From Urechidicola vernalis (lineage in GTDB: Bacteria > Bacteroidota > Bacteroidia > Flavobacteriales > Flavobacteriaceae): a stretch of DNA of 64,000 nucleotides. A program made the position numbers and the translations under genes. Positions 53,463 to 62,280 of this stretch are shown in pieces. The stretch's first letter is position 1. Each line of letters opens with the position of its first letter. The stretch is taken from the NCBI RefSeq assembly GCF_031846385.1, contig NZ_JAVRHV010000006.1, forward strand, positions 128,779 through 192,778, read 5' to 3'. The notes beneath the pieces were generated by a model, which saw only the letters and a program-made list of their open reading frames with translations, was not told the origin of the DNA and did no database searches.

Positions 53463-54353
53463 TTAATTAATGGAATTCCATTTAGATAAATTCGATGGTG
53501 AAATTCTAGTCAAATCATCTTTTAGTTGAGAAGTATCGTATCTTGCCCCATCTGAATAAATTTCAACAATTTCATCTGACTTAGCATCCATAAAAAAGCG
53601 AATTAGAATTGCATTGGCTCTTCTAGTATATACGCCTTTAATAGACTGTATTGCTTCTTCTATATTTGCTTTGGCATTTGCCTGATTGCTATGCATTAAA
53701 TCCAAACCGTTTAAATGGTAAATATAAAGTGCCGATCTATATCCATCATAAGTTCCTGAAAGAATATCGGTTATAAGATTAAATCGATTGATTCCACTTG
53801 TTTTTCTGCTCCATCCGGTATACCCGCTTTGCTGCGCTTGGTTTACAACATTCTCCGCAGCATCATAATATTCAGTACCTCCATTCATAGCAAAGGTATC
53901 TCCATCCATGCCTAAGATTAAATACACATAATAGGCCATTATAGATACTAAATTAGAATCGAAACCATTCGGATTGTATTGAAAATTTTCGAACTCAGTA
54001 TACCTGAATGAAAAATCATTGTCTTTAAAATTTAGTACCGGTGTTTGATAGGAAGAACCATATACTGGACGCGAAGACTGCACTTGTAACGTACCTTGAA
54101 ATTCATTGCTCGATGGTTGAGAGGTAATGGTTAAAATAAAAGCACAATCTATTTTTTCTTGCTGCTTAAACTTTTTATTAGTCCATTTTTTTTGATTTAC
54201 AAACTCTGAAAGCGAACGCTCCATAGTTGTAAACACTTGCTTATTAGAACCAGGAACATTATCAGTATTTATTTCAAAAGTAGCACGAATTTCTTGAGCA
54301 TTTGCTTGAAATGCAATTAATAGAACTATGCAAAGTTTTATGAATTTAACCAT
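53463..54353 (-). CDS. DUF4835 secreted protein
   Basis: The 296-aa protein has a signal peptide ending QANAQ and matches DUF4835, a Bacteroidota family of unknown function. Visible features include ATFEINTDNVPGSNKQVF, an AYYVYLILGMDGDTF segment and a helical C-terminal half. It is encoded between coaBC and recN, overlapping coaBC by 8 nt. This conserved neighbourhood probably reflects operon history and not a shared pathway. Confidence 0.85.
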   Translation of the reverse strand: MVKFIKLCIVLLIAFQANAQEIRATFEINTDNVPGSNKQVFTTMERSLSEFVNQKKWTNKKFKQQEKIDCAFILTITSQPSSNEFQGTLQVQSSRPVYGSSYQTPVLNFKDNDFSFRYTEFENFQYNPNGFDSNLVSIMAYYVYLILGMDGDTFAMNGGTEYYDAAENVVNQAQQSGYTGWSRKTSGINRFNLITDILSGTYDGYRSALYIYHLNGLDLMHSNQANAKANIEEAIQSIKGVYTRRANAILIRFFMDAKSDEIVEIYSDGARYDTSQLKDDLTRISPSNLSKWNSIN

Positions 54354-55557
54354 CTATTCTCTCCAAAATTTCATTAAAAATATCCTTGGCTACTTCAGCC
54401 TTTGATTTTAGAGCAAATTCGGAAATTTTTTCGGATTTATCAATAATAGACACCTTATTTGTCCCTTTTTTAAATCCAGCACCTCTATCATTTAATGAAT
54501 TTAGAACAATAAGATCTAAGTTTTTTCTTTTCAATTTCCCTTTGGCGTTCTCCAATTCATTATTGGTTTCTAAGGCAAACCCTACCAAATATTGGTTTGT
54601 TTTAATTTTTCCAAGCGAAGCTAAAATATCTTGAGTTTTCTCCAACTCAATACTCATTTGAGCATCATTCTTTTTAATTTTTATATCAGAAACATGCTTA
54701 GGTTTATAATCCGCCACTGCTGCCGAAGCTATAACAATGGAGGCATCATCAAAGTTTTTATGAGCAACCTCAAACATTTCTTGAGCGCTAACAACATCTA
54801 TTCTATTTACTAATCTATGATTAATTTGTTCGTTAGATACACCTGAAATTAAAGTAACCTGAGCGCCTAGACATGCTGCGACTCTTGCCAATTCAAAACC
54901 CATTTTCCCTGAAGAATGATTCCCTATAAACCTAACTGGATCTATTGCTTCATAAGTTGGACCGGCTGTGATAACAACTTTTTTACGATATAATGGCAAT
55001 GTACCTAAAATATCTTGTTCAATAAAGTGAACAATACTTTCGGGCTCTGCCATTCTGCCTTCCCCAACTAGTCCACTTGCCAACTCTCCGCTTTCGGCTG
55101 GTATACAAACATTTCCAAAACTTTCTAATTTATCAATACTCGTTTTAGTTGAAGGATGTTTGTACATATCCAAATCCATAGCCGGGGCAAAATACACTTT
55201 ACATTTGGCTGATAAATAGGTTGCCAACAACAAATTATCACAAGTTCCATTTGCCATTTTAGACAGTGAATTTGCCGTTGCAGGAGCTATAATCATTAAA
55301 TCGGCCCAAAGACCTAAATCAACATGATTATTCCATAATTCATTCTCATCTTCTTTATCATAGAAAGTAGAATGAACTGGGTTTTTAGAAAGAGTAGATA
55401 ATGTAAGAGGTGTTACGAAATCCTTAGAAGCAGGTGTCATGACCACACGGACTTGAGCACCTGCTTTTATAAGTAGTCTAACTAAATGTGCAGTTTTATA
55501 AGCGGCAATTCCAGCAGTTACGCCAACAAGAATATTTTTTCCGCTTAAAATCGACAT
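54346..55557 (-). CDS. coaBC: bifunctional CoaBC: phosphopantothenoylcysteine decarboxylase / phosphopantothenate-cysteine ligase
   Basis: The 403-aa enzyme adds cysteine to phosphopantothenate and decarboxylates the product in CoA synthesis. The N-terminal CoaC flavoprotein domain (about 1-180) keeps the catalytic histidine (H78, NHVDLGLWAD) and ATANSLSKMANG. Two signature residues differ from E. coli CoaBC: PAMN reads PAMD (D128), and the ACG cysteine reads ASG (S161). The C-terminal CoaB domain (about 190-403) has ITAGPTYEAIDPVRFIGNHS and KVxxxI-type motifs. The gene is 4 nt behind the omega-subunit gene. Confidence 0.93.
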   Translation of the reverse strand: MSILSGKNILVGVTAGIAAYKTAHLVRLLIKAGAQVRVVMTPASKDFVTPLTLSTLSKNPVHSTFYDKEDENELWNNHVDLGLWADLMIIAPATANSLSKMANGTCDNLLLATYLSAKCKVYFAPAMDLDMYKHPSTKTSIDKLESFGNVCIPAESGELASGLVGEGRMAEPESIVHFIEQDILGTLPLYRKKVVITAGPTYEAIDPVRFIGNHSSGKMGFELARVAACLGAQVTLISGVSNEQINHRLVNRIDVVSAQEMFEVAHKNFDDASIVIASAAVADYKPKHVSDIKIKKNDAQMSIELEKTQDILASLGKIKTNQYLVGFALETNNELENAKGKLKRKNLDLIVLNSLNDRGAGFKKGTNKVSIIDKSEKISEFALKSKAEVAKDIFNEILERIDG

Positions 55558-55561
55558 TTAA

Positions 55562-55882
55562 TTATTTTGATTCAGAATTTCTATGATATGTACGGCTCTC
55601 TAACCATTCTTCAACAGCAATCGCCGTTGGCTTTGGTAAACGCTCATAAAACCTAGAAACCTCGATTTGTTCTTTGTTTTCAAAAATTTCTTCTAAGCTA
55701 TCGTTGTGTGTAGCAAACTCATCTAACTTGTCTACCAATTCCTTTTTAAGGTCTCCGTTTATTTGAGTCGCTCTTTTTGCCATTACAACAATTGCCTCAT
55801 ACAAGTTTTCAGTTGGTTGCTCAATTGCTTCTCTATCATAAGTGATAGTAGATAATGGTGCTTTTGAATTTTTATAATCCAT
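55562..55882 (-). CDS. rpoZ: RNA polymerase omega-subunit-like protein
   Basis: The 106-aa protein matches the Bacteroidota omega/Rpb6-like subunit. It contains TENLYEAIVVMAKRATQIN, the omega core helix, and a C-terminal tail around RLPKPTAIAVEEWLES. It supports assembly of RNA polymerase. It lies 6 nt after bamD and 4 nt before coaBC in a tightly packed operon. Confidence 0.88.
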   Translation of the reverse strand: MDYKNSKAPLSTITYDREAIEQPTENLYEAIVVMAKRATQINGDLKKELVDKLDEFATHNDSLEEIFENKEQIEVSRFYERLPKPTAIAVEEWLESRTYHRNSESK

Positions 55883-55888
55883 GGTATT

Positions 55889-56713
55889 CTAATTTTCAAA
55901 TGAAGCAGCTAATTCTTCATGCGCTGCTAATTCTTTATTTAAATCTTCTAATTTTTTATCCGTTTTTTCTAAAAATTCAGAATTCGGATAACTTTTCATC
56001 AATTTTTCGTGATATTTTACAGCATTTTTAATTCGCTCTTCCTTTTTTGTAAAATAACTATTCATTGCCAATTCATAACCAGCATCGAACTTTAAGTACA
56101 TCGCTTCTTCACGGTATTTAGTGCCTAAATAGTCTCCTATTAAATTATCAAAAGCTGTGATTGCAGCTATATAATCTTCAATATGATGATATTGTTTTGC
56201 AGTTTCAAATGCCTTTGTCTCCAATTTTAAACGCAATTCTTGTATAGTCGAATTTGCGTCTTCAATTCTCAAAGATTCTGGGTACGTATTCATAAACAAT
56301 TGCATTGCTCCTAAAGCTTCATGTGTTGTAGTTTGATCTAAACTATACACATTCGTATCTAAGTAATAACTTTGTGCTGCTAAAAAAGCGGCTTCTTCTT
56401 GCTTTGTACTTTTAGGATAATTTTTAGAGAAACGATCAAAATGGTAGGCTGCTAAACTATATTGCTTTGTTTTATAATAACAATCGCTAATCATAAACTG
56501 AATACGCTCCATTTGAGGTTTTCCTCTAAAACCAGGCACCACTTTTTCAAATAATTGAAGAGCTTTATTATAGTTTTCGGCTTCATACAAATCTGAAGCC
56601 ATTTTATATTGTTGTTCTATAGTTCCCTTGTTTAATACTTTTTGATATTCTCCACATGAAATGAAGAACAAAGCGATCAAACAAATGACTCCTATATTTT
56701 TGATTTTAGACAT
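55889..56713 (-). CDS. bamD: outer-membrane assembly lipoprotein BamD
   Basis: BamD is a TPR lipoprotein of the BAM complex that inserts outer-membrane barrels. The 274-aa protein has a lipobox ending FISC and TPR repeats (YKMASDLYEAENYNKALQLF, AAYHFDRFSKNYPKS, KYHEKLMKSYPNSEFLEK). Its promoter region is tight: TAATTTTG (56718-56725) lies 4 nt from the ATG, while TAAATTTA (56728-56735) is 14 nt away. It heads the operon with omega, coaBC, DUF4835 and recN. Confidence 0.92.
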   Translation of the reverse strand: MSKIKNIGVICLIALFFISCGEYQKVLNKGTIEQQYKMASDLYEAENYNKALQLFEKVVPGFRGKPQMERIQFMISDCYYKTKQYSLAAYHFDRFSKNYPKSTKQEEAAFLAAQSYYLDTNVYSLDQTTTHEALGAMQLFMNTYPESLRIEDANSTIQELRLKLETKAFETAKQYHHIEDYIAAITAFDNLIGDYLGTKYREEAMYLKFDAGYELAMNSYFTKKEERIKNAVKYHEKLMKSYPNSEFLEKTDKKLEDLNKELAAHEELAASFEN

Positions 56714-56717
56714 CCGG

Positions 56718-56725
56718 CAAAATTA
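56718..56725 (-). promoter_or_regulatory. -7 box (TAATTTTG) close to the bamD start
   Basis: Exact TAnnTTTG on the minus strand, 4 nt before the ATG. Use would give a leaderless message. A less perfect TAAATTTA box at 56728-56735 gives a more usual distance, so this call is tentative. Confidence 0.3.
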
Positions 56726-56842
56726 ATTAAATTTAATGGATTATTAAAATGATTTTTACACTCAATAACCCAATACAAAAATAAATAAGGAATCCCCAAG
56801 TACATTGAGAACTCCTCATAATTATTTGTTAATACTATTTCG

Positions 56843-57718
56843 TTAGTAGGCTTTGATAAAGTCTTGAATTTTTAGTTGCAATTCTGCTGTTGCTTTTACC
56901 AAAGGCAATCGAACCACATCATTGCAAATATCAAAATTCTTTAAGAGTGTTTTTATACCTGCAGGATTACCTTCTTCAAATATTAAATCGATACTTTTTT
57001 CTAATTTCTGCTGTATTTCATTTGCTGCTTTAGATTCACCCTTTAAACCTAATCGAATTAATTTAGAGAAATCTTTAGGTAACCCTTGCCCAATTACACT
57101 AATTACACCTGCCCCTCCGGCTAAAGTCATAGGTAAAGCAATCATATCATCACCAGATATCACTAAAAATTCTTCCGGCTTATTTGTAATAATTTCTTTT
57201 GCTTGCTCTAAATCTCCTGCAGCCTCTTTAATCGCAACAATATTTTTAAAACTATTCGCTAACCTCAAAACTGTTGATGGTTCCATATTCTGTCCGGTTC
57301 TTCCAGGTACATTATAAACAATTATAGGTAAAGGACTCACTTCAGAAATTGCTTTAAAATGCTGATAAATCCCCTCCTGAGTTGGTTTATTGTAATATGG
57401 AGACACTGATAAAATAGCCATATAATTAGACAAATCAATTTTTTGCAATGTAGATACAATCGCCATAGTATTGTTTCCGCCAACTCCTAAAACCAATGGT
57501 AAACGACCAGCATTTACTTCAATTATTTTAGATTTAACCTTTTCCTGCTCATCTAAAGTTAACGTAGCCGGTTCGCCGGTTGTACCAAGTACAACTAAAT
57601 AATCTACACCCTCCTTAATTTGAAAATTAACCAATCGCTCCAAAGCATCATAATCCACCGATTTATCATCGTTAAATGGTGTTACCAATGCTACTCCAGT
57701 CCCTACTAATTCTTGCAT
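56843..57718 (-). CDS. dapA: 4-hydroxy-tetrahydrodipicolinate synthase
   Basis: DapA condenses aspartate semialdehyde and pyruvate at the start of the diaminopimelate/lysine pathway. At 291 aa it has family length. Visible residues include GTTGEPATLTLDEQ, the tyrosine in PIIVYNVPGRTGQN, and the Schiff-base lysine in IVAIKEAAGDL. The start overlaps the DUF6913 stop by 1 nt (TAATG), so the two are coupled and share the promoter at 58246. Confidence 0.97.
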   Translation of the reverse strand: MQELVGTGVALVTPFNDDKSVDYDALERLVNFQIKEGVDYLVVLGTTGEPATLTLDEQEKVKSKIIEVNAGRLPLVLGVGGNNTMAIVSTLQKIDLSNYMAILSVSPYYNKPTQEGIYQHFKAISEVSPLPIIVYNVPGRTGQNMEPSTVLRLANSFKNIVAIKEAAGDLEQAKEIITNKPEEFLVISGDDMIALPMTLAGGAGVISVIGQGLPKDFSKLIRLGLKGESKAANEIQQKLEKSIDLIFEEGNPAGIKTLLKNFDICNDVVRLPLVKATAELQLKIQDFIKAY

Positions 57719-58227
57719 TATATTTTATTTAAAATCTTTAAATATTTTTCTAACTCTACATTGAACAATTCTAGTTCATTCTTTTCAACCTCAATTATTA
57801 GGTCGTATATTTTTCCATTTTTATTTCGAACCCCAACCGAAAAACTTGCATTTAATTGGGTAATTAAATTATCAACATAACTATTATTGTGAGTATAATT
57901 AATAATTAAATCAACCCCTTTATCAAAATTTAATTGTGATATATTTCTCTTAAACTTGCCGAACAATCCAAAGTCTTTAGCGCTTATTACATTTTCAATT
58001 CCTTCATTATTTTTACCAGAACAAAAAATGATCTTTTGAATATTCTCCTTTTTAATCGGAAGTGCTTCGGTCAAAGCATCTAAATAAACCTCATTAAAGT
58101 GTTCATCAACAAAAATCAATACTGAATTGATAATACAATTGTTTACTCTGTCGTTTATCCTTTCTTTTTGAAGATGCTTTTCAGTTCTTCTATCAATATT
58201 CTTAAGTTTAAAACTCTGTAAAATCAT
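57718..58227 (-). CDS. DUF6913-like protein upstream of dapA
   Basis: This 169-aa cytoplasmic protein fits the DUF6913 family of unknown function, often next to dapA in flavobacteria. It has an alpha/beta pattern with INSVLIFVDEHFNE near the start, KDFGLFGKFKRN in the middle and a C-terminal helix. The ATG at 58227 is chosen over a TTG at 58233 because its -7 box (TATTTTTG) is 18 nt away, the usual distance. The stop is coupled to dapA. Confidence 0.75.
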   Translation of the reverse strand: MILQSFKLKNIDRRTEKHLQKERINDRVNNCIINSVLIFVDEHFNEVYLDALTEALPIKKENIQKIIFCSGKNNEGIENVISAKDFGLFGKFKRNISQLNFDKGVDLIINYTHNNSYVDNLITQLNASFSVGVRNKNGKIYDLIIEVEKNELELFNVELEKYLKILNKI

Positions 58228-58245
58228 GAACAAAAAATTGGACTA

Positions 58246-58253
58246 CAAAAATA
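58246..58253 (-). promoter_or_regulatory. -7 promoter box (TATTTTTG) for the DUF6913-dapA operon
   Basis: Exact TAnnTTTG on the minus strand, 18 nt before the ATG at 58227. Confidence 0.6.
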
Positions 58254-58337
58254 AATAAAAAGTCTCGGTAAAAATTAAATATTGAACCAATTGTAATATA
58301 GTTAACAAATTTCGTCTAAATGTTAAATTAATACGAC

Positions 58338-58721
58338 ATGAAACTAAATTTCTACTTATTTTTAAGATTGATTATTGCAGCTCTACTAATACAAACCTTA
58401 TATTTTAAATTTAGTGCTCATCCGGATAGTGTTTACATATTTACCAAAGTTGGAATGGAGCCCTATGGTAGAATTGGAATTGGTGTCTTGGAACTAATTT
58501 CAGCTTTATTGATTCTAAATAAAAATACCATTTGGGCAGGCGCTTTTTTGAGTTCGGGCATAATCTCCGGAGCAGTATTAATGCATTTAACAGACCTAGG
58601 AATAGAAATTAATAATGATGGCGGAAGGCTGTTCTACATGGCGCTATTAGTGCTTTTATTAAGTTTAATTGTACTATTTATAGAGCGAAAAAACATCCCG
58701 TTTTTAGGGTCTAAAATTTAA
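58338..58721 (+). CDS. DoxX-family membrane protein
   Basis: The 127-aa protein has four predicted TM segments and DoxX-like sequence (LIIAALLIQTLYFKF, RIGIGVLELISALLIL, ISGAVLMHLTDLGIE). The family is small and poorly defined, sometimes linked to oxidative stress or thiosulfate metabolism. No clear promoter box was found. It stands alone between the divergent DUF6913 gene and a small basic protein. Confidence 0.8.
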   Translation: MKLNFYLFLRLIIAALLIQTLYFKFSAHPDSVYIFTKVGMEPYGRIGIGVLELISALLILNKNTIWAGAFLSSGIISGAVLMHLTDLGIEINNDGGRLFYMALLVLLLSLIVLFIERKNIPFLGSKI

Positions 58722-58744
58722 CTTGCAATTAACATATTTTTTTT

Positions 58745-58752
58745 TATCTTTA
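58745..58752 (+). promoter_or_regulatory. -7-like box (TATCTTTA)
   Basis: TAnnTTTA ending 25 nt before the ATG at 58778. Confidence 0.45.
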
Positions 58753-58777
58753 ACCACTTAAAAAAACAAGAAGAACT

Positions 58778-58990
58778 ATGGGAAGACCACCTACACGACC
58801 AGCCAAATTAAGAGATGGATTTTATATTGAAGTTCGTAATAAAGGGGCTAAAACAGGTATTAAAATTAGAAGAGAGAACAGAACCGAAATGATGGAGGCT
58901 GTTTCAGAATATCGTCGTGTTAAAGAAATTATTATCCTTGGAGAATCTAAAAATGATAAATGGTTAGAAAAACCAAAACAAGCCGTTTAA
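58778..58990 (+). CDS. small basic conserved flavobacterial protein (70 aa)
   Basis: It begins MGRPPTRPAKLRDGFYIEVR and continues with Lys/Arg-rich sequence (GIKIRRENR), then a helix with a VKEIIILGE strand. The GRPP start is AT-hook-like. A nucleic-acid-binding role is possible but unproven. I recall close homologues in other flavobacteria, all unnamed. Its last 31 nt overlap the next gene, which starts in another frame. Confidence 0.7.
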   Translation: MGRPPTRPAKLRDGFYIEVRNKGAKTGIKIRRENRTEMMEAVSEYRRVKEIIILGESKNDKWLEKPKQAV

Positions 58991-59439
58991 TTCTTTGTAA
59001 TTCGTTTTTTAGTTTAGCATTGCTTTTTCTAAGTTACAACGCATTTTCGCAATCTTTTGAATTTTCGAATAGCCATTTGGCATTACATGTAAAAGATGTA
59101 TCAGTAAGCGCAGATTTCTACTCGAAAGTTTTACATATTACGGAAATGGAAACTCCGGAAGGCATTCCGTCAACTACAAGATGGTTCCAACTTGCTGATC
59201 AATCTGAAATTCATTTAATTGAGTCTAAAGAATTGGTTAAACTCCCCAAGGGAATCCATTTATCAATTGCGACAAATCATCTAAAAGAATTAATGAAGCA
59301 TTTAAAAAGCTTTAATATTCATTTTGAAAATTGGTGGGGAGAAGCAACTGTAACAAATATGCGTGGAGATAATGTCGAGCAAATTTACTTTCAAGACCCC
59401 GATGGTTATTGGATAGAAGTGAATGATGATGTAAAATAA
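58960..59439 (+). CDS. exported VOC (glyoxalase-fold) protein
   Basis: The 159-aa protein has a signal peptide (residues 1-30, ending NAFSQS) and a VOC fold with SNSHLALHVKDVSVSADFYSK-like strand and helix and a closing YFQDPDGYWIEVNDD. Metal residues are plausibly H40-like in HLALHV and E near the C-terminus. VOC enzymes act on small, reactive or aromatic substrates. An exported form is unusual, as most are cytoplasmic. The start lies 31 nt inside the upstream gene in another frame. Confidence 0.75.
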   Translation: MVRKTKTSRLILCNSFFSLALLFLSYNAFSQSFEFSNSHLALHVKDVSVSADFYSKVLHITEMETPEGIPSTTRWFQLADQSEIHLIESKELVKLPKGIHLSIATNHLKELMKHLKSFNIHFENWWGEATVTNMRGDNVEQIYFQDPDGYWIEVNDDVK

Positions 59440-59454
59440 GGAATCCTTTTTCTA

Positions 59455-60126
59455 CTAACTCCTTTCTTTTAAATTATTTATAACAGAAGTACAGATAACG
59501 TATTGAGCTAAAATATAAGTAATCATAACCGAAATGGCCATAAGTTCGCTAGCACTGAAAAATTTATTAATTGCCAAAATACTATCTGAAACTATAAACA
59601 AAATTGCGCCTATTAGCAATTCCTTAGATGGCTTTGATTTTTCTAAATTATAGTTTAATAAAGCAGTAGTTCCAAACAAAGAAATCACCAAACCATACAA
59701 TACCACTGGTACTAGCAATCCTCCTAGATTATCCTTTAACAAATAAATAAGGCCAGAAAACAATAAAACGAAAGGAATTGCAGCCATCATTTTATCACTA
59801 AAAGAACTCTTTCTTATACTTCTTAATATCAAAGAAATGTAAAATAGATGAGACAAAAGAAATGCACCCAAGCCAAGCATAAAACTTAATTCTGAAATGG
59901 AAATTAAAAGTACATCTCCCAAAAATGAAAAGAATAGAGCAATTAAATAGAGTTTTCTTTTTACAACTACACTACTCCAATAATACAGGCCTAAAAAAAT
60001 TAAAATAAATGGTTTTGTTACATGACGAAGTGCATCGTTTTCAATTATAAATCCTGTTAAATGCAACAATGAAATAATTGTAAAAAGCAATAACCATACC
60101 TTGCTATGATACGATTTATTCACCAC
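59455..60126 (-). CDS. lysoplasmalogenase-like (YhhN/TMEM86) membrane protein
   Basis: The 223-aa protein has about eight TM segments and YhhN family motifs such as FLGDVLLI near residue 67. Family members hydrolyse lysoplasmalogen, or act on ether lipids, in the membrane. The start is GTG at 60126 (a second GTG follows directly). No ATG is near, and its start overlaps the ligA stop by 11 nt, indicating coupling. Confidence 0.83.
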   Translation of the reverse strand: MVNKSYHSKVWLLLFTIISLLHLTGFIIENDALRHVTKPFILIFLGLYYWSSVVVKRKLYLIALFFSFLGDVLLISISELSFMLGLGAFLLSHLFYISLILRSIRKSSFSDKMMAAIPFVLLFSGLIYLLKDNLGGLLVPVVLYGLVISLFGTTALLNYNLEKSKPSKELLIGAILFIVSDSILAINKFFSASELMAISVMITYILAQYVICTSVINNLKERS

Positions 60127-62125
60127 CTAATAATTTTAAGTAATCTGTTTCTGAAATAATGGAAACTCCTAAACTTTCAGCTTTTACCAATTTACTCGGC
60201 CCCATGTTATCACCAGCAACTATAAAACTTGTTTTTTTAGATATGGAACTCGAAACTTTCCCACCATTATCTTCAATAGATTTTTTCAATTCATTTCTAC
60301 TCATAACATGAAAAACACCAGAAACTACAATTGATTTCCCATTTAAAATATCCGTTTGTCCTTCTTCAGACTCTTTCGAAACCTCTAACTGCAACCCATA
60401 CCTTTTTAATCGATCTACAATTAAAATATTTCCCAAATCATTCGAAAAATCGACAATACTTTGAGCTATCCTCTCGCCAATTTCATCAACTGCTACTAAT
60501 TCGTCAAATGTCACATTCATTAACTTTTCTATCGATTTAAAATGTTTTGCTAGCTTTTTTGCAACAGTTTCACCAACAAATCTAATTCCTAACCCAAATA
60601 ACACTTTTTCAAATGGAATGTCTTTTGATTTATGTATTCCTTCAATCATATTCTCAGCCGATTTCTGAGCCATTCTTTCAAGTGGGATAATTTGCTCTAT
60701 AGTCAAATCATATAGATCTGCGTAATTTTGGATTAACCGTTCTTTAAACAGTAATTCCACCGTTTCAGAACCAAGGCCATCTATATTTAAAGCTTTTCTA
60801 CTAATAAAATGTTGAATTTTACCTGTTATCTGGGTTGGGCAGCCGAATTCATTTGGGCAATAATGTTTGGCATCACCTTCTTTACGAATCAATTCTGTTT
60901 GACAATCAGGACAATGAGTTGCATACATTGTAGGAACCGAATTCAACGGTCTTTTCCCCAAATCAACAGCAACAATTTTTGGGATGATTTCACCTCCTTT
61001 TTCTACGTATACCGTGTCGTTCTCTCTAATATCTAACTTTTCAATCTGATCTGCATTATGCAATGAGGCTCTTTTTACAATAGTTCCGGCTAGTTGAACT
61101 GGTTCCAAATTAGCCACGGGTGTAATTGCCCCCGTTCTACCAACTTGATACGTAATTTCATTTAACACCGTACTTTCTTGCTCCGCTTTGAATTTATAGG
61201 CAATTGCCCAACGTGGTGCCTTGGCTGTGTAACCTAATTCATCTTGCAAATGCAAATTATTTACTTTTACAACAATACCGTCTGTTTCATAGGGTAAATC
61301 ATGACGTTTAACATCCCATTCGGTAATAAATTGAAAAACCTCATCGATAGATTTACAAAGTTGAATTGCTTTTGGAACCTTGAACCCCAATTCCCTTGCT
61401 GTTTCTAAAGCGTCAAAATGAGAATCTACTGGTAATCTATCGCCGACAATATGATATAACAAACAATCTAAAGGCCGTTTAGCCACCTCTGAACTATCTT
61501 GTAATTTTAAACTACCACTTGCCGTATTTCTAGGGTTTCGATACATTTCTTCACCCGCTGCCTCTCTTTCCTCATTCATTTTCTGGAAACCATTTAAAGG
61601 CAGAATGATCTCACCTCTAATTTCGAAGAAATCAGAAAAACTACTATCTATAATAAGAGGTATCGATTTAATCGTTTTAATATTTGTAGTTACATTATCG
61701 CCTTGAAATCCATCTCCCCGAGTTACTGCACTTTTTAAGCTACCGTTCTCATATGTCAAATTTATCGATGCTCCATCGTATTTCAACTCACAAGTGTACT
61801 CCAATTCATTAACCCCTGTTATCTTTTGAATTCTTTTTTCCCAATCTAGTAAGTCTTCTTTCGAATATGAATTGTCTAAAGAATACATTCTATTCTTATG
61901 TGTAACTGTTTCAAAATTTTTTGTTAACCCTCCTCCTACTCTTTGTGTTGGTGAATTTGGATCCGCAAATTGAGGATATTCATTTTCTAATTTTTCAAGT
62001 TCTTTCAACTTTAGATCAAATTCATAATCAGATAAAGTTGGGTTATCTAGCACATAATAATTATGATTGTGCTGTCTTAATTCTGTGCGTAAATTCTCAA
62101 TTATTAATTGTATGGCTTCAGACAT
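60116..62125 (-). CDS. ligA: NAD-dependent DNA ligase
   Basis: LigA seals nicks in DNA using NAD+. From the ATG at 62125 it is 669 aa, the usual length. It has the adenylation lysine in CELKYDGAS, an OB-fold, a Cys4 zinc finger (HCPDCQTEL and HYCPNEFGCP), helix-hairpin-helix repeats, and a C-terminal BRCT domain (from about 590). A TTG at 62170 gives a longer ORF whose N-terminus does not fit the family. A TAATTTTA box (62147-62154) lies 21 nt before the ATG. Confidence 0.96.
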   Translation of the reverse strand: MSEAIQLIIENLRTELRQHNHNYYVLDNPTLSDYEFDLKLKELEKLENEYPQFADPNSPTQRVGGGLTKNFETVTHKNRMYSLDNSYSKEDLLDWEKRIQKITGVNELEYTCELKYDGASINLTYENGSLKSAVTRGDGFQGDNVTTNIKTIKSIPLIIDSSFSDFFEIRGEIILPLNGFQKMNEEREAAGEEMYRNPRNTASGSLKLQDSSEVAKRPLDCLLYHIVGDRLPVDSHFDALETARELGFKVPKAIQLCKSIDEVFQFITEWDVKRHDLPYETDGIVVKVNNLHLQDELGYTAKAPRWAIAYKFKAEQESTVLNEITYQVGRTGAITPVANLEPVQLAGTIVKRASLHNADQIEKLDIRENDTVYVEKGGEIIPKIVAVDLGKRPLNSVPTMYATHCPDCQTELIRKEGDAKHYCPNEFGCPTQITGKIQHFISRKALNIDGLGSETVELLFKERLIQNYADLYDLTIEQIIPLERMAQKSAENMIEGIHKSKDIPFEKVLFGLGIRFVGETVAKKLAKHFKSIEKLMNVTFDELVAVDEIGERIAQSIVDFSNDLGNILIVDRLKRYGLQLEVSKESEEGQTDILNGKSIVVSGVFHVMSRNELKKSIEDNGGKVSSSISKKTSFIVAGDNMGPSKLVKAESLGVSIISETDYLKLLGGE

Positions 62126-62246
62126 TTTTGAAGAAATTAATTTGGATAAAATTACATTATTTACATTCAAATCAACTTAAAATAACCAATTATTCAATAT
62201 TCCTTTGTAAGGAAAGAGCTGAAAATAAGACGTAAACAAAAATCAC

Positions 62247-62254
62247 TATATTTG
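62247..62254 (+). promoter_or_regulatory. -7 promoter box (TATATTTG)
   Basis: Exact TAnnTTTG ending 26 nt before the ATG at 62281. It probably drives the T9SS/collagen-like gene pair. Confidence 0.6.
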
Positions 62255-62280
62255 CGCGAAAATGTTAAACCCCTTAAGTT

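Noticed and set aside
61921..62235. 104-aa plus-strand ORF opposite ligA
   Set aside because: It is antisense to the conserved N-terminal part of ligA and has no box at the right distance.
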